A DNA stretch of 64,000 nucleotides from Pseudomonas nicosulfuronedens (GCF_005877905.1 NZ_SWDV01000029.1:52143-116142); one strand, 5' to 3'; counted from the stretch's first letter, positions 1 to 11,528 are shown. The notes: a model not told the origin generated them from the sequence alone. Program-made: numbers and translations.

Positions 1-1165
1 CGACGGTGATCAGGCGCTTGTCCATCGGCTTCGGAATGATGTACTCGCGGCCGAACTCGATGCCGCTCACGCCGTAGGCGTCGCACACGTCCTGGGGTAC
101 CGGCAGCTTGGCCAGGTCACGCAGGGCCAGCGCGGCGGCGATCTTCATTTCTTCGTTGATGCGGGTGGCGCGTACGTCCAGGGCACCGCGGAAGATGAAG
201 GGGAAGCCCAGTACGTTGTTCACCTGGTTCGGGTAGTCCGAACGACCGGTGGCCATGATCACGTCATCGCGGGTGGCGTGGGCCAGTTCCGGCTTGATTT
301 CCGGGTCCGGGTTGGAGCAGGCGAAGACGATCGGATTCGGCGCCATGCGCTTGAGGTCTTCCGGGCTCAGCAGGTTGGCGCCGGACAGGCCGACGAATAC
401 GTCGGCGCCTTCCAGGGCGTCAGCCAGGGTGCGCTTGTCGGTCTCGGTGGCGAACACGGCCTTGTACTGGTTCAGGTCGTTGCGGCCGGCGTGGATCACG
501 CCCTGGCGGTCGATCATGTAGATGTTCTCGACCTTGCCACCCATGCTCACCAGCAGCTTCATGCAGGAGATGGCGGCAGCGCCGGCGCCCAGGCAGACGA
601 TCTTCGCGGTCTCCAGCTTCTTGCCGGCGATTTCCAGTGCGTTGAGCATGCCGGCGGCGGTTACGATCGCGGTGCCGTGCTGGTCATCGTGGAATACCGG
701 GATGTCGCACTGCTCGATCAGCGCGCGCTCGATCTCGAAGCACTCGGGTGCCTTGATGTCTTCCAGGTTGATGCCGCCGAAGGTGATGGAGATGCGCTTG
801 ACGGTATCGATGAAGGCCTGCGGGCTCTCGGCGTCGACTTCGATGTCGAACACGTCGACACCGGCGAAACGCTTGAACAGCACGCCCTTGCCTTCCATGA
901 CCGGCTTGGAGGCCAGCGGGCCGAGGTTGCCCAGGCCGAGAATGGCAGTGCCGTCGGAAATGACCGCGACCAGGTTGCCCTTGCCGGTGTACTTGAAGGC
1001 CAGTTCCGGATCACGCGCGATTTCGCGCACCGGCTCGGCGACACCCGGGCTGTAGGCCAGCGACAGGTCGCGAGCGGTGGCGGTCGGCTTGGTCAGCTCG
1101 ACGCTCAGTTTACCGGGGCGGGGTTGGGCGTGATATTCGAGGGCAGCGGTCTTGAGATCAGACAT
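1..1165 (-). CDS. maeB: NADP-type malic enzyme (partial, C-terminus off the left edge)
   Basis: Oxidative decarboxylation of malate to pyruvate with reduction of NAD(P), a cytosolic link between the TCA cycle and pyruvate/NADPH supply. The reverse strand reads from an ATG at 1165 ([12 protein letters not shown]) without a stop to the window edge, about 388 residues, so only a short C-terminal piece of the roughly 420-residue bacterial enzyme is missing. Visible family signatures are [17 protein letters not shown] N-terminal sequence, [17 protein letters not shown], the metal/substrate segment around FHDDQHGTA, and the Rossmann segment [13 protein letters not shown]. No phosphotransacetylase domain can be judged because the end is missing. 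It is separated by about 100 bp from the M48 peptidase gene that lies upstream of it on the same strand. The start is supported by the usual short N-terminus of this family. Confidence 0.93.
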   Translation of the reverse strand, partial: MSDLKTAALEYHAQPRPGKLSVELTKPTATARDLSLAYSPGVAEPVREIARDPELAFKYTGKGNLVAVISDGTAILGLGNLGPLASKPVMEGKGVLFKRFAGVDVFDIEVDAESPQAFIDTVKRISITFGGINLEDIKAPECFEIERALIEQCDIPVFHDDQHGTAIVTAAGMLNALEIAGKKLETAKIVCLGAGAAAISCMKLLVSMGGKVENIYMIDRQGVIHAGRNDLNQYKAVFATETDKRTLADALEGADVFVGLSGANLLSPEDLKRMAPNPIVFACSNPDPEIKPELAHATRDDVIMATGRSDYPNQVNNVLGFPFIFRGALDVRATRINEEMKIAAALALRDLAKLPVPQDVCDAYGVSGIEFGREYIIPKPMDKRLITV

Positions 1166-1268
1166 TTGGGCACTTCCGCTTTTGTTGCTTGTTGGACAGA
1201 CGGGGGCCCGAGCATACGCACAAACCCTGCACCTGCCAAGGTAGCCCAAGCCCCTGCTGTCAAGACCT

Positions 1269-2720
1269 CTAGCGTACGACTTTCAGCCAGTCGCCCGCTT
1301 TTGGCTGACCAGTTGGATACAAGTCATTCAATAAACGTATACGATTTATCGAGTCAGATTCCGGACCGGATTCTGCCTTCGCGAACTGCTCGACAGTCTG
1401 CCCGGATTTGACCTGAACGACGGCGATCCGGCGCGGTTGAGCGAGTTTCTGCTCGTCGGCGCGCATCGGCCGGAAGCTGCGAATGACCTGCATGAAGTGG
1501 TCGTCCTCGCTCTCCAGCGAGGCGCGACCTTTGACCACACCGATGAACAGGTAGGCATGGTCCTTCTGGTAGATCACCGCCGCGCGCCGCGCCGGATTGC
1601 CGGGCACCACGCCGGTGGCGACGTCGAGGCCGCTCTGCTGGAAGCTTTCTTCGTTCGATAACCGCCCACCAGCGCCCTTTCGCAGGTACTCGGCCGGGGT
1701 CAGCTGGCCTTCCCGGGGCACCAGCTTCATGCCGATGTAGGCTTGCTGGTCGGCGGTGTAGCCCACCAGCGCGGTCGGCTGGTTGAGGATGCCCCAGCCC
1801 GCCGGGTAGGTCAGGGTGAAGTCCAGCTCCGAGTGATAGAACGTCTGGCCACGGCGCACGCCGCTGGCGGCGGAGTCGCCGAAGGGCATGCCGTCGATGG
1901 CCTTGAGGTAGCGCTCGGCACCGACTTCGCGTTGGCCGCTGACAGCCAGGGCCTGGGCCGGACCGATCACCTGTTTCAGGCGCTGGTCGTTGTCAGGGTG
2001 GGTGTCGAACAATCCGTGGTAACCCACCGGCTGGGCCGCCTGCCCTTTGCGCGCGGCCTCGTCGCGGGCGAAGTCTTCCTGGTTCTTCAGCACCCGTACG
2101 ACCTGGATCATGGCGGTGGGGTCGTAGCCGGCGCGGGCCAGGTACTTGGCGCCGAGGCCATCGGCCTCCAGCTCCATGTCGCGACCATAGCCACGGACGA
2201 AGGCGGTGCCGAGCACGTTGGTCAGGTCGGCCGCGGCGCCCACGCCGGTGCCGATGGCCACTGCCTGCCCGAGAATGCCCCAGGCGCTGGACTGGCTCTG
2301 CTGCTTGACACTGTGCCGAGCGGTGACGTGGCCGACTTCGTGGCCGAGCACGGCCGCCAGTTCCGCCTCCGAGCCCAGGTACGCCATCAGCCCGCGATGG
2401 ATATAGATGTAGCCGCCGGGCAGGGCGAAGGCGTTGATGTCGGGAGTGTCGATGACGGTGAAGTGGTACTGCAGCTGCGGACGGTCACCAGCGCGGGCGA
2501 CCCGCTCGCCGACCTGCTGGACGTAGGCCTGCAGTTTCGCATCCTCATAGCGCGGGTACTGCTTGCCGATCTCCTGGCTGTACTTCTGGCCCATCTCCAG
2601 CTCGCCCTGCTCGCTCATCATCACGAAGTCGGACTTGCCGGTGGCCGGATTGGTGGCGCAGCCGCCGAGGACGCTCAGCAGCGCCAGCAGGGTCAGGATT
2701 CCGAACGAGCGCATGCTCAT
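1269..2720 (-). CDS. Periplasmic M48-family metallopeptidase lipoprotein
   Basis: Predicted zinc metalloprotease anchored as a lipoprotein, of the group that acts in envelope quality control (LoiP/BepA-like). The start at 2720 (MSMRSFGILTLL) gives 483 residues with a signal peptide ending in LGGC, Cys21 being the lipidated residue. The catalytic HEVGH motif is at about residues 127-131, with the third ligand region ELEAD near residue 189. The C-terminal third (from about 290) is an added region ending in a small LysM-like or substrate-binding part; I cannot name it firmly. The ATG overlaps the TGA of the upstream nuclease gene by four bases, so the two are translationally coupled. A longer in-frame open frame extends upstream but runs into the nuclease gene and would hide the signal peptide. 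Confidence 0.9.
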   Translation of the reverse strand: MSMRSFGILTLLALLSVLGGCATNPATGKSDFVMMSEQGELEMGQKYSQEIGKQYPRYEDAKLQAYVQQVGERVARAGDRPQLQYHFTVIDTPDINAFALPGGYIYIHRGLMAYLGSEAELAAVLGHEVGHVTARHSVKQQSQSSAWGILGQAVAIGTGVGAAADLTNVLGTAFVRGYGRDMELEADGLGAKYLARAGYDPTAMIQVVRVLKNQEDFARDEAARKGQAAQPVGYHGLFDTHPDNDQRLKQVIGPAQALAVSGQREVGAERYLKAIDGMPFGDSAASGVRRGQTFYHSELDFTLTYPAGWGILNQPTALVGYTADQQAYIGMKLVPREGQLTPAEYLRKGAGGRLSNEESFQQSGLDVATGVVPGNPARRAAVIYQKDHAYLFIGVVKGRASLESEDDHFMQVIRSFRPMRADEQKLAQPRRIAVVQVKSGQTVEQFAKAESGPESDSINRIRLLNDLYPTGQPKAGDWLKVVR

Positions 2721-3520
2721 GGCAATACCTCCATCATCGCCGGGTCGGTCACAGGCAGCATCCAGCGCGCCTGTCCGGGTTTCACGCCACCACGCTCGGC
2801 GCGGTCGATGACCCAGCCGCGCGCCTCCACCTGTCGACCCTTGAGATCGCGCAGGGTTGCATCGTCGAAGCGCTTCACGAGTTTCGCCTCGATCCGCAGC
2901 ACCAGCGGGCCGTCGAGATCGATCCACAGGCCGCCGCGATTGCGTTGTACCTGCTCGACCCGCCCGCGTACCACCGCGAACCCGCTTTCGTGAAGTTGTT
3001 CCGCCGTCTGCACCGGCGCGCGCTTCCACAGACCGAGCCCGGCGCTGCGGGCTTGCCGCTCGGCGGCCTGCTGGCAGGCGGTGAGGTCGTTGTTCGGTGC
3101 AATAGCTACAAGGTAGCCCAGGCCTTCGGCGAGCAGGCGGGATTCGAGATTGTTGCCGCGGGCGTCGTAGGCGTGAGCCAGGGTGCGGCCGTATTTGTCC
3201 TTGCCCTGCCGGCCGGCAACCAGCCCGACCTCGCCATCATTGGCCGCCACCAGCTCCTGCAGGCGGCGCTGGGCGGCAACGGCGAAGGGTTCTTCGGAGC
3301 GGCCATGATGGGCCAGTTCCGGGGCGTTGACGCCGATCAGGCGGACGCTGCGGCCGTCGACTAGCCTGAGCGTGTCGCCATCCACCACCCGCGCCACGCG
3401 CACCGTTTCAGGCATCGCAGGCTTCGGGCAGGCAGCGGCGCTGGCATCCAGGGAAAAAAGGACGGCCATAAAAAAGGCGCCCACGAGGGACGCCTTTTTC
3501 GAATTACCGTGAAAAACCAT
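2717..3520 (-). CDS. Secreted thermonuclease-like (SNase) protein
   Basis: Predicted exported nuclease of the staphylococcal nuclease family, 267 residues. A signal peptide is visible (basic start, hydrophobic residues about 11-24, cleavage near DASAAA). The SNase fold follows with VVDGDTLRL, RLIGVNAPE and KDKYGRTLA, which carry the calcium-binding and catalytic residues. The last ~90 residues form a second domain with a beta-rich pattern (VVRGRVEQVQR, VEARGWV), likely OB-like. It lies 25 bp downstream of rpmE and overlaps the M48 gene by ATGA. The codons for residues about 8-17 form a strong terminator-like hairpin that would also act as the rpmE terminator (separate entry). Orthologues sit in the same place in P. 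aeruginosa. Substrate not known from sequence. Confidence 0.88.
   Translation of the reverse strand: MVFHGNSKKASLVGAFFMAVLFSLDASAAACPKPAMPETVRVARVVDGDTLRLVDGRSVRLIGVNAPELAHHGRSEEPFAVAAQRRLQELVAANDGEVGLVAGRQGKDKYGRTLAHAYDARGNNLESRLLAEGLGYLVAIAPNNDLTACQQAAERQARSAGLGLWKRAPVQTAEQLHESGFAVVRGRVEQVQRNRGGLWIDLDGPLVLRIEAKLVKRFDDATLRDLKGRQVEARGWVIDRAERGGVKPGQARWMLPVTDPAMMEVLP
3471..3499 (-). terminator. Intrinsic terminator of rpmE lying inside the nuclease signal-peptide codons
   Basis: On the minus strand a 9-bp perfect outer stem (3491-3499 with 3471-3479) contains an inner CCC/GGG stem with a TCGT loop and is followed by a run of six U residues. It lies about 50 bp after the rpmE stop, the normal place for a terminator, but the next gene has already started at 3520, so the hairpin is also its coding sequence. 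Confidence 0.7.
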
Positions 3521-3545
3521 CGTAGGCCTTTCCCGGAAATCGATC

Positions 3546-3761
3546 TTACTTCTTGCCGCCGAACATGGCGAAGCGCTGGTTGAAGCGGTCGATACGGCCG
3601 CCGGTGTCCAGAACTTTCTGCTTACCGGTGTAGAAGGGGTGGCACTCGGAGCAGACGTCCAGGTGAATGCCCTTGCACAGGGTGGAACGGGTCTTGATCA
3701 CGTTGCCACAGCTGCAGGTAGCTTCGATGTCTTCGTACGCGGGATGGATTTCCGGTTTCAT
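3546..3761 (-). CDS. rpmE: 50S ribosomal protein L31, zinc-binding form
   Basis: Ribosomal protein bL31, 71 residues from the ATG at 3761 ([13 protein letters not shown]). The four zinc-ligand cysteines of the C+ type are present: Cys16, Cys18, Cys37 and Cys40. The earlier in-frame start at 3791 would add ten residues not found in the family, and the start chosen has a GGAAGAG-like ribosome-binding sequence before it. It is divergent from priA with about 217 bp between them. The presence of the zinc form implies that a zinc-independent paralogue may exist elsewhere for zinc starvation, as is usual in Pseudomonas (inference). Confidence 0.97.
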   Translation of the reverse strand: MKPEIHPAYEDIEATCSCGNVIKTRSTLCKGIHLDVCSECHPFYTGKQKVLDTGGRIDRFNQRFAMFGGKK

Positions 3762-3978
3762 GGTCTCTTCCTCTCGGTGGTGTGCCGCCACCCAGTCTCT
3801 GGCAGAAGCCGAGCCACGGCCATCAAGGACCGCGGGCGGGATCTTTTACCGGGCACCGCACGCAAATTAAGGGCGTGGATCATACCAGAGATCGCTTTCA
3901 ACGCAAGATCAGGCATGACCGACCGTCGTATTGCCCATGCTACCATCCAGCGCTCCCAGCCGCCCCGGAATCCGTCGC

Positions 3979-6198
3979 GTGCCCACACCCTCCATCCTGC
4001 GTCTCGCCCTGCCCTCGCCGCTGCGCCGCCTGTTCGATTACCTGCCACCGCGCGGGGTCGACGTGGCACGCCTGCAGCCCGGCGTACGCCTGCGCGTGCC
4101 GTTCGGCCGCCGCGAGATGGTCGGCGTGCTGGTGGACAAAGTGGAAGCCTCCGACGTGCCGGCGGACAAGCTGCGCCCAGCCCTGGCGGTGCTCGACCGC
4201 GAACCGCCGATGCCGGCGCACCTGCTGGAGCTGTGCCGCTGGACGGCGCAGTACTACCAGCACAGCCTGGGCGACACCTTTTCCTGGGCACTGCCCAACC
4301 TGCTGCGCCAGGGCGACCCGGCCGAGGCGCGCCAGCAGCGCTTCTGGCACGCCGAACCTGGCGCCCGCGAGGAAGACCCACGTCTGGCGCGCGCGCCACG
4401 CCAGCGCGAGACCCTGAAGATCCTCAAGCAGCATCCCCACGGCGTCGCCCACGACCTGCTGAGCCAGCTGCAGATCAACAAGGACAGCCTCGACCTGCTG
4501 CAGGAGAAGGGGCTGGTCACCCTGGAGGTGCGCGAACACCGTGTGCCGCCGCACCATGGCCCGTGGCTGGCGCAGGCGGAACTGCCGCTGAACGCCGAAC
4601 AACGCGCCGCTTTCGAGGCCGTGCGCGCCGGCTTCGGCAGCTTCCACAGTTTCCTCCTCGCTGGCGTCACCGGCAGCGGCAAGACCGAGGTCTACCTGCA
4701 ACTGATCCGCGAGACGCTGGAAGCCGGCAAGCAGGCACTGGTGCTGATCCCCGAGATCAACCTCGGCCCGCAGACCCTGAGCCGCTTCGAGCGCCGCTTC
4801 AATGCGCGCATCGCCCTGCTGCACTCCGCGCTGACCGACCGCGAGCGCCTCGACGCCTGGCTGGCGGCTCGCGACGGCGACGCGGACATCATCATCGGCA
4901 CCCGCTCGGCGCTGTTCACCCCACTGAAGAATCCCGGGCTGATCATCATCGACGAGGAACACGACGCTTCCTATAAACAGCAGGAAGGCCTGCGCTACCA
5001 CGCCCGCGACCTGGCCATGGTGCGCGCGCGCCTGGAAAACGTGCCGATCCTGCTGGGATCGGCCACCCCCGCGCTGGAAAGCCTGCACAATGCCCAGAGC
5101 GGCCGCTACGGCCTGCTGCGCCTGACCCAGCGAGCCGGCGGCGCGCACCAGCCGAAGTTCCACCGCCTGGACGTGAAGAGCCTGCCGCTGGATTCGGGTA
5201 TTTCCATGCCGCTGCAGCGCTCGATCAAGGAAACCCTGGCCGCCGGCCAGCAGGTACTGGTCTACCTGAACCGCCGCGGCTTCGCGCCGACCCTGTTGTG
5301 CCACGACTGCGGCTGGATCAGCCAATGCCCGCGCTGCGACGCGCGGATGACGGTGCACCAGGGCAGCGGCGAGCTGCGCTGCCACCACTGCGACCACCGC
5401 GAGCGGCCACCGCGCAACTGCCCGAAATGCGGCACGGTGGACCTGCGCCCGGTCGGCGCCGGTACCGAGCGCGCCGAGGAGCGCCTGCGCATCCTCTTCC
5501 CCGACTACCCGGTGCTGCGCATCGACCGCGACAGCACCTCGCGCAAGCACGCCATGCGCGACCTGTTCGCCACCATCAATAAAGGCGAGCCGTGCATCCT
5601 CGTCGGCACCCAGATGCTCGCCAAGGGACACCACTTCCCGCGGGTCACCCTGGTGGCGATCCTCGATGCCGACGGCGGGCTGTTCTCCGCCGACTTCCGC
5701 GCCAGCGAACGCATGGCCCAGCAGATCGTCCAGGTCGCCGGCCGCGCCGGGCGCGCCGAAGAACCGGGCCGCGTGCTGATCCAGACCCACCTGGCCGACC
5801 ACCCGTTGCTGGTGCAGCTCACCGAACAGGGCTACTTTGCCTTCGCAGACCAGGCCCTCACCGAGCGCCGCTCCGCCGGCCTTCCGCCCTTCTCGCACCT
5901 TGCCCTGCTGCGCGCCGAGGCGCACAAGCCAGGGCAGGCCGAGGGCTTCCTCGACGAAGCCTGCGCCGAGGCCGAGCGCTTGCAAGCCACGCTCGGCCAC
6001 GAAGTGGAGCTCCTCGGCCCGGTGCCGGCCCCCATGGAGCGCCGCGCCGGCCGCTACCGCGCGCAGCTGCTGCTGATGAGCACCGCCCGCGCACCGCTGC
6101 ACCGCCTACTCACACCCTGGCTGCAGACCCTCGAAGGTATGCCCAGTGGGCGCCAGGTACGCTGGTCACTGGACGTGGACCCCATCGATCTGTTCTGA
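3979..6198 (+). CDS. priA: Primosomal replication restart helicase PriA
   Basis: 3'-5' superfamily 2 helicase that reloads the replisome at stalled forks. Starting at the GTG at 3979 gives 739 residues, the length I recall for the PAO1 protein; GGAA lies eight bases upstream. ATG codons at 3931 and 3937 are alternatives but add a non-homologous tail. Visible features in order: N-terminal 3'-DNA-binding domain, Walker A GVTGSGKTE, DEEH box (IIIDEEHDASYKQ), the zinc-binding cysteine block (CHDC, CPRC, CHHC, CPKC) at about 440-480, motif V/VI QVAGRAGRAEE, and the C-terminal domain. It stands alone between rpmE (divergent) and argS. Confidence 0.97.
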   Translation: MPTPSILRLALPSPLRRLFDYLPPRGVDVARLQPGVRLRVPFGRREMVGVLVDKVEASDVPADKLRPALAVLDREPPMPAHLLELCRWTAQYYQHSLGDTFSWALPNLLRQGDPAEARQQRFWHAEPGAREEDPRLARAPRQRETLKILKQHPHGVAHDLLSQLQINKDSLDLLQEKGLVTLEVREHRVPPHHGPWLAQAELPLNAEQRAAFEAVRAGFGSFHSFLLAGVTGSGKTEVYLQLIRETLEAGKQALVLIPEINLGPQTLSRFERRFNARIALLHSALTDRERLDAWLAARDGDADIIIGTRSALFTPLKNPGLIIIDEEHDASYKQQEGLRYHARDLAMVRARLENVPILLGSATPALESLHNAQSGRYGLLRLTQRAGGAHQPKFHRLDVKSLPLDSGISMPLQRSIKETLAAGQQVLVYLNRRGFAPTLLCHDCGWISQCPRCDARMTVHQGSGELRCHHCDHRERPPRNCPKCGTVDLRPVGAGTERAEERLRILFPDYPVLRIDRDSTSRKHAMRDLFATINKGEPCILVGTQMLAKGHHFPRVTLVAILDADGGLFSADFRASERMAQQIVQVAGRAGRAEEPGRVLIQTHLADHPLLVQLTEQGYFAFADQALTERRSAGLPPFSHLALLRAEAHKPGQAEGFLDEACAEAERLQATLGHEVELLGPVPAPMERRAGRYRAQLLLMSTARAPLHRLLTPWLQTLEGMPSGRQVRWSLDVDPIDLF

Positions 6199-6340
6199 CA
6201 GCGCTCTTTTACGCCTGGGAACCCGGCTGCCGAGCCGGAACCGTCCTACATTGACTTCCATCAGCCGCGACGGATGGCACAGCGGCGAGACTGAACTTGG
6301 AGCGCTCCGCGGTTGGCAAGCCATGCCCGGCCACGGATAA

Positions 6341-8167
<1,827 letters not shown>

Positions 8168-8173
8168 GCACCC

Positions 8174-8986
8174 ATGGCGAAGAAGAAACCCGCTCCCAAG
8201 CGCGGCGCCAGCCGCTACCAGGCCCCGGCCAAGAAGACATCGGTCCCCGGCTGGGTCTGGCTGGTCGCCGGCCTGGCCATCGGCGGCTTCATCATGTTCC
8301 TGATGAAGCTGGAGCCGGGTCGCAACGACGTCAAACGCGAGAAGCCGGACGCGCCCAAGACCGTGGTCGGCTCCAACAAGCCCTCCGGTACCGTGCAGCC
8401 GCAACAACCGGCCGCGCCGACCGGGGTGAAGCCCAAGTACGACTTCTACACCCTGCTGCCGGGCTCGGAAGTCGCCGTGCCGCCGGAAGCCGTGCCGCCG
8501 CCGGCCAAGCCGCAGCAGCCGGCGACCGTGGTCGCGACCAAGGAAGAAGCCGAGAAGATCGACACCCAGCGCGCCCTGGCAGCGCTGAGCGGGCAGAATC
8601 CACCGCCGCCCGCGGTGGTCAAGCCGGCGACGCCCGCCACGCCGCCTGCGACCCAGGTCGCCAGCGCGCAGAAGCAGGCGCTGCCGCAGGCTCCGGCCAG
8701 CGACACCGCACCGGCCAAGCCGACACCGCCACCGGCCGTGGCTGCGACCCAGTACTACCTGCAGGCCGGCTCGTTCCGCAAACAGACCGACGCCGACCAC
8801 CTGCGCGCGCAGATCATCATGATGGGCCAGAACGCCCGCGTGGAGTCCGGCACCGTCCGCGACGAAACCTGGTACCGCGTCATGGTCGGCCCCTACGGCG
8901 ACCGTGCCAAGGCCTCCGCCGCGCAGAAACAGCTCGCCGGCAACGGTTTCAGCAACCTGCTGTTACAGCAGCGCCAGACCCGCTGA
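8174..8986 (+). CDS. SPOR-domain inner-membrane protein (FtsN/DedD-like)
   Basis: Bitopic inner-membrane protein with a periplasmic peptidoglycan-binding SPOR domain, likely at the division septum. 270 residues: a basic cytosolic tail (KKKPAPKRGASRYQ), one membrane span at about residues 27-44 (WVWLVAGLAIGGFIMFLM), a long Pro/Ala/Lys-rich periplasmic linker, and a SPOR domain at about 193-268 (YYLQAGSFRKQTDADHLRAQ ... VMVGPYG). The architecture is that of FtsN, and the argS-SPOR-hslVU neighbourhood is the place where ftsN lies in several gammaproteobacteria. I call it FtsN-like; a firm assignment would need the essential short FtsN periplasmic motif. Confidence 0.88.
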   Translation: MAKKKPAPKRGASRYQAPAKKTSVPGWVWLVAGLAIGGFIMFLMKLEPGRNDVKREKPDAPKTVVGSNKPSGTVQPQQPAAPTGVKPKYDFYTLLPGSEVAVPPEAVPPPAKPQQPATVVATKEEAEKIDTQRALAALSGQNPPPPAVVKPATPATPPATQVASAQKQALPQAPASDTAPAKPTPPPAVAATQYYLQAGSFRKQTDADHLRAQIIMMGQNARVESGTVRDETWYRVMVGPYGDRAKASAAQKQLAGNGFSNLLLQQRQTR

Positions 8987-9055
8987 ACCCCAGCTACGCC
9001 AGGGCTTGCGCCGACGGGCGGCGCGCGAAATGCGCGCTACTCGTCCGGCGCAGGA

Positions 9056-9084
9056 CTTGAACCCCGCCTTCCTAGTCCCCATCT
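9056..9084 (+). promoter_or_regulatory. Sigma-32 (RpoH) heat-shock promoter of hslVU
   Basis: CTTGAA at 9056-9061 and CCCCATCT at 9077-9084, separated by 15 bases, match the RpoH consensus (CTTGAA, 13-17 bases, CCCCAT). The -10 element lies 46 bp before the hslV start, as expected for a heat-shock protease operon. Confidence 0.8.
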
Positions 9085-9130
9085 GACTCTGCATTCGGGC
9101 ACATCGCCCCGCTAGTGTGGAGTAAGACCC

Positions 9131-9667
9131 TTGACCACCATCGTATCTGTCCGCCGTAACGGCAAAGTCGTCATGGGCGGCGACGGCCAGGTTTCCCTGG
9201 GCAACACCGTGATGAAAGGCAACGCGAAGAAAGTCCGTCGCCTGTACCACGGTGAAGTACTGGCCGGTTTCGCCGGCGCCACCGCCGATGCCTTCACCCT
9301 CTTCGAACGCTTCGAGCAGCAGCTGGAGAAACACCAGGGCCACCTGGTACGCGCCGCTGTCGAGCTGGCCAAGGACTGGCGTACCGACCGCTCCCTGAGC
9401 CGCCTGGAAGCCATGCTGGCCGTGGCCAACAAGGACGCCTCGCTGATCATCACCGGCAACGGTGACGTGGTCGAACCCGAGCACGGCCTGATCGCCATGG
9501 GCTCGGGCGGCGGCTTCGCCCAGGCAGCGGCCCTGGCCCTGCTGCAGAAAGGCAGCGACGACATGAGCGCCCGCGAGATCGCCGAGACCGCGCTGAACAT
9601 CGCCGGCTCCATCTGCGTGTTCACCAACCAGAACCTGACCCTTGAGGAGCTCGACAGCGCCGTTTAA
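9131..9667 (+). CDS. hslV: HslV peptidase subunit of the HslUV (ClpYQ) protease
   Basis: Proteasome-like threonine peptidase; double hexamer that degrades proteins unfolded by HslU. 178 residues. The start codon is TTG at 9131 with GGAG at 9119-9122; this is the only start that puts Thr directly after the initiator, and Thr2 becomes the N-terminal nucleophile after Met removal ([19 protein letters not shown]). The typical [19 protein letters not shown] block is present. It is followed 28 bp later by hslU and preceded by an RpoH promoter. Confidence 0.97.
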   Translation: MTTIVSVRRNGKVVMGGDGQVSLGNTVMKGNAKKVRRLYHGEVLAGFAGATADAFTLFERFEQQLEKHQGHLVRAAVELAKDWRTDRSLSRLEAMLAVANKDASLIITGNGDVVEPEHGLIAMGSGGGFAQAAALALLQKGSDDMSAREIAETALNIAGSICVFTNQNLTLEELDSAV

Positions 9668-9695
9668 GCGCTGTCGTTCCGGAGTAGCCCGTCCA

Positions 9696-11036
9696 ATGTC
9701 CATGACTCCCCGCGAGATCGTCCACGAACTCAACCGCCACATCATCGGCCAGGACGACGCCAAGCGCGCCGTCGCCATCGCCCTGCGCAACCGCTGGCGG
9801 CGCATGCAGCTGCCGGCTGAACTGCGCGCCGAGGTGACGCCGAAGAACATCCTGATGATCGGCCCGACCGGCGTCGGCAAGACCGAGATCGCCCGTCGCC
9901 TGGCCAAGCTGGCCAACGCGCCGTTCATCAAGGTGGAAGCCACCAAGTTCACCGAAGTCGGCTACGTCGGCCGTGACGTCGAGTCGATCATCCGCGACCT
10001 CGCCGATGCTGCGATCAAGATGCTCCGCGAGCAGGAAGTGCAGAAGGTGAAGTACCGCGCCGAAGACGCCGCCGAAGAGCGCATCCTCGACGCCCTGCTG
10101 CCGCCGGCGCGCACCACCGGCTTCGGCGATGAGCCGGCGCGCGAGGATTCCAACACCCGCCAGCTGTTCCGCAAGCGCCTGCGCGAAGGCCAGCTGGACG
10201 ACAAGGAAATCGACATCGAGGTCGCCGACATTCCTTCCGGCGTGGAGATCATGGCCCCGCCCGGCATGGAAGAGATGACCAACCAGTTGCAGAACCTGTT
10301 CTCCAACATGGGCAAGGGCAAGCGCAAGAGCCGCAAGCTGAAGGTCGCCGAGGCCATGAAGCTGATCCGCGACGAGGAAGCGCAACGCCTGGTCAACGAA
10401 GAAGACCTCAAGGCCCGCGCCCTGGAAGCCGTGGAGCAGAACGGCATCGTCTTCATCGACGAGATCGACAAGATCGCCAAGCGCGGCAACGTGGGCGGCG
10501 CCGACGTCTCCCGCGAGGGCGTGCAGCGTGACCTGCTGCCGCTGATCGAGGGCTGCACGGTGAACACCAAGCTGGGCATGGTGAAGACCGACCACATCCT
10601 GTTCATCGCCTCGGGCGCGTTCCACCTGTCCAAGCCCAGCGACCTGGTGCCGGAGCTGCAGGGTCGCCTGCCGATCCGCGTCGAGCTCAAAGCCCTGAGC
10701 CCGAGCGATTTCGAGCGCATCCTCAGCGAGCCGCACGCGTCGCTGACCGAGCAGTACACCGCGCTGCTGAAGACCGAGGGCCTGGACATCGAGTTCGCCG
10801 CCGACGGCATCAAGCGCCTCGCGGAGATCGCCTTCCAGGTCAACGAGAAGACCGAGAACATCGGTGCCCGTCGCCTGCATACCTTGCTCGAGCGTCTGCT
10901 CGAAGAGGTGTCCTTCGACGCCGCTGACCTGGCCAGTGAGCACAGCGACAAGGCCATCGTGATCGACGCGGCCTACGTCAACGGCCACCTGGGTGAGCTG
11001 GCCCAGGACGAGGACCTGTCGCGCTACATCCTGTAA
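9696..11036 (+). CDS. hslU: HslU ATPase subunit of the HslUV protease
   Basis: AAA+ unfoldase that feeds substrates to HslV. 446 residues from the ATG at 9696 ([19 protein letters not shown]). Walker [10 protein letters not shown] at about residue 57-65, the pore loop GYVGRD, the intermediate I-domain between about 110 and 240, Walker [10 protein letters not shown], sensor/arginine segments ([13 protein letters not shown]) and the C-terminal tail ending RYIL that docks into HslV. A GGAG lies 11 bases upstream. An earlier in-frame start overlaps hslV and is not supported by family length. Second gene of the hslVU operon; a terminator follows at 11056. Confidence 0.98.
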   Translation: MSMTPREIVHELNRHIIGQDDAKRAVAIALRNRWRRMQLPAELRAEVTPKNILMIGPTGVGKTEIARRLAKLANAPFIKVEATKFTEVGYVGRDVESIIRDLADAAIKMLREQEVQKVKYRAEDAAEERILDALLPPARTTGFGDEPAREDSNTRQLFRKRLREGQLDDKEIDIEVADIPSGVEIMAPPGMEEMTNQLQNLFSNMGKGKRKSRKLKVAEAMKLIRDEEAQRLVNEEDLKARALEAVEQNGIVFIDEIDKIAKRGNVGGADVSREGVQRDLLPLIEGCTVNTKLGMVKTDHILFIASGAFHLSKPSDLVPELQGRLPIRVELKALSPSDFERILSEPHASLTEQYTALLKTEGLDIEFAADGIKRLAEIAFQVNEKTENIGARRLHTLLERLLEEVSFDAADLASEHSDKAIVIDAAYVNGHLGELAQDEDLSRYIL

Positions 11037-11055
11037 GCGGATCGACGCCACAGCG

Positions 11056-11085
11056 ACGGGGCGCCTCAGGGCGCCCCGTTTATTT
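11056..11085 (+). terminator. Rho-independent terminator after hslU
   Basis: Nine-base perfect stem (11056-11064 with 11071-11079, ACGGGGCGC) with a six-base loop and the tail TTTATTTT, 19 bp after the hslU stop. Confidence 0.85.
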
Positions 11086-11129
11086 TCTGCCGGCGCTACA
11101 ATGCCGGGATCGCCGTTCAGGAGCCGTCC

Positions 11130-11501
11130 ATGCGCATTCCTTCCGCCATCAAGCTGCACAAGGCCTCGAAGAAGCTTTCGCTGACCTATGGCGACCAGTC
11201 CTACGACCTGCCCGCCGAGTTCCTGCGCGTGCATTCGCCATCGGCGGAAGTCCAGGGCCACGGCAATCCGGTGCTGCAGGTGGGCAAGCTGAATGTCGGC
11301 CTGAGCAACCTGGAGCCGGCCGGTCAGTACGCGCTCAAGCTGACTTTCGACGACGGCCACGACAGCGGACTGTTCACCTGGGACTACCTTTACGAGCTGT
11401 GCGTGCGCCACGACGAGATGTGGGCCGACTACCTGGCGCAGCTGGAGAAGGCCGGCAAGTCGCGCGACCCGTCGGAGTCCGTGGTCAAGCTGATGCTGTA
11501 A
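11130..11501 (+). CDS. DUF971 family protein
   Basis: 123-residue cytosolic protein of the DUF971 family (gamma-butyrobetaine hydroxylase N-terminal-like fold). The family pattern is visible: LTYGDQSYDLPAEFLRVHSP near the start and LKLTFDDGHDSGLFTWDYLY in the second half. The ATG at 11130 has AGGAG at a good distance. Related domains are linked to Fe-S cluster or Mrp-type proteins in other organisms; no role can be assigned here. It sits between hslU and the PHA operon, as in P. aeruginosa, and is probably a single-gene unit. Confidence 0.9.
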   Translation: MRIPSAIKLHKASKKLSLTYGDQSYDLPAEFLRVHSPSAEVQGHGNPVLQVGKLNVGLSNLEPAGQYALKLTFDDGHDSGLFTWDYLYELCVRHDEMWADYLAQLEKAGKSRDPSESVVKLML

Positions 11502-11528
11502 GGCTTCGGCTGACGCACATGGCTGGAC

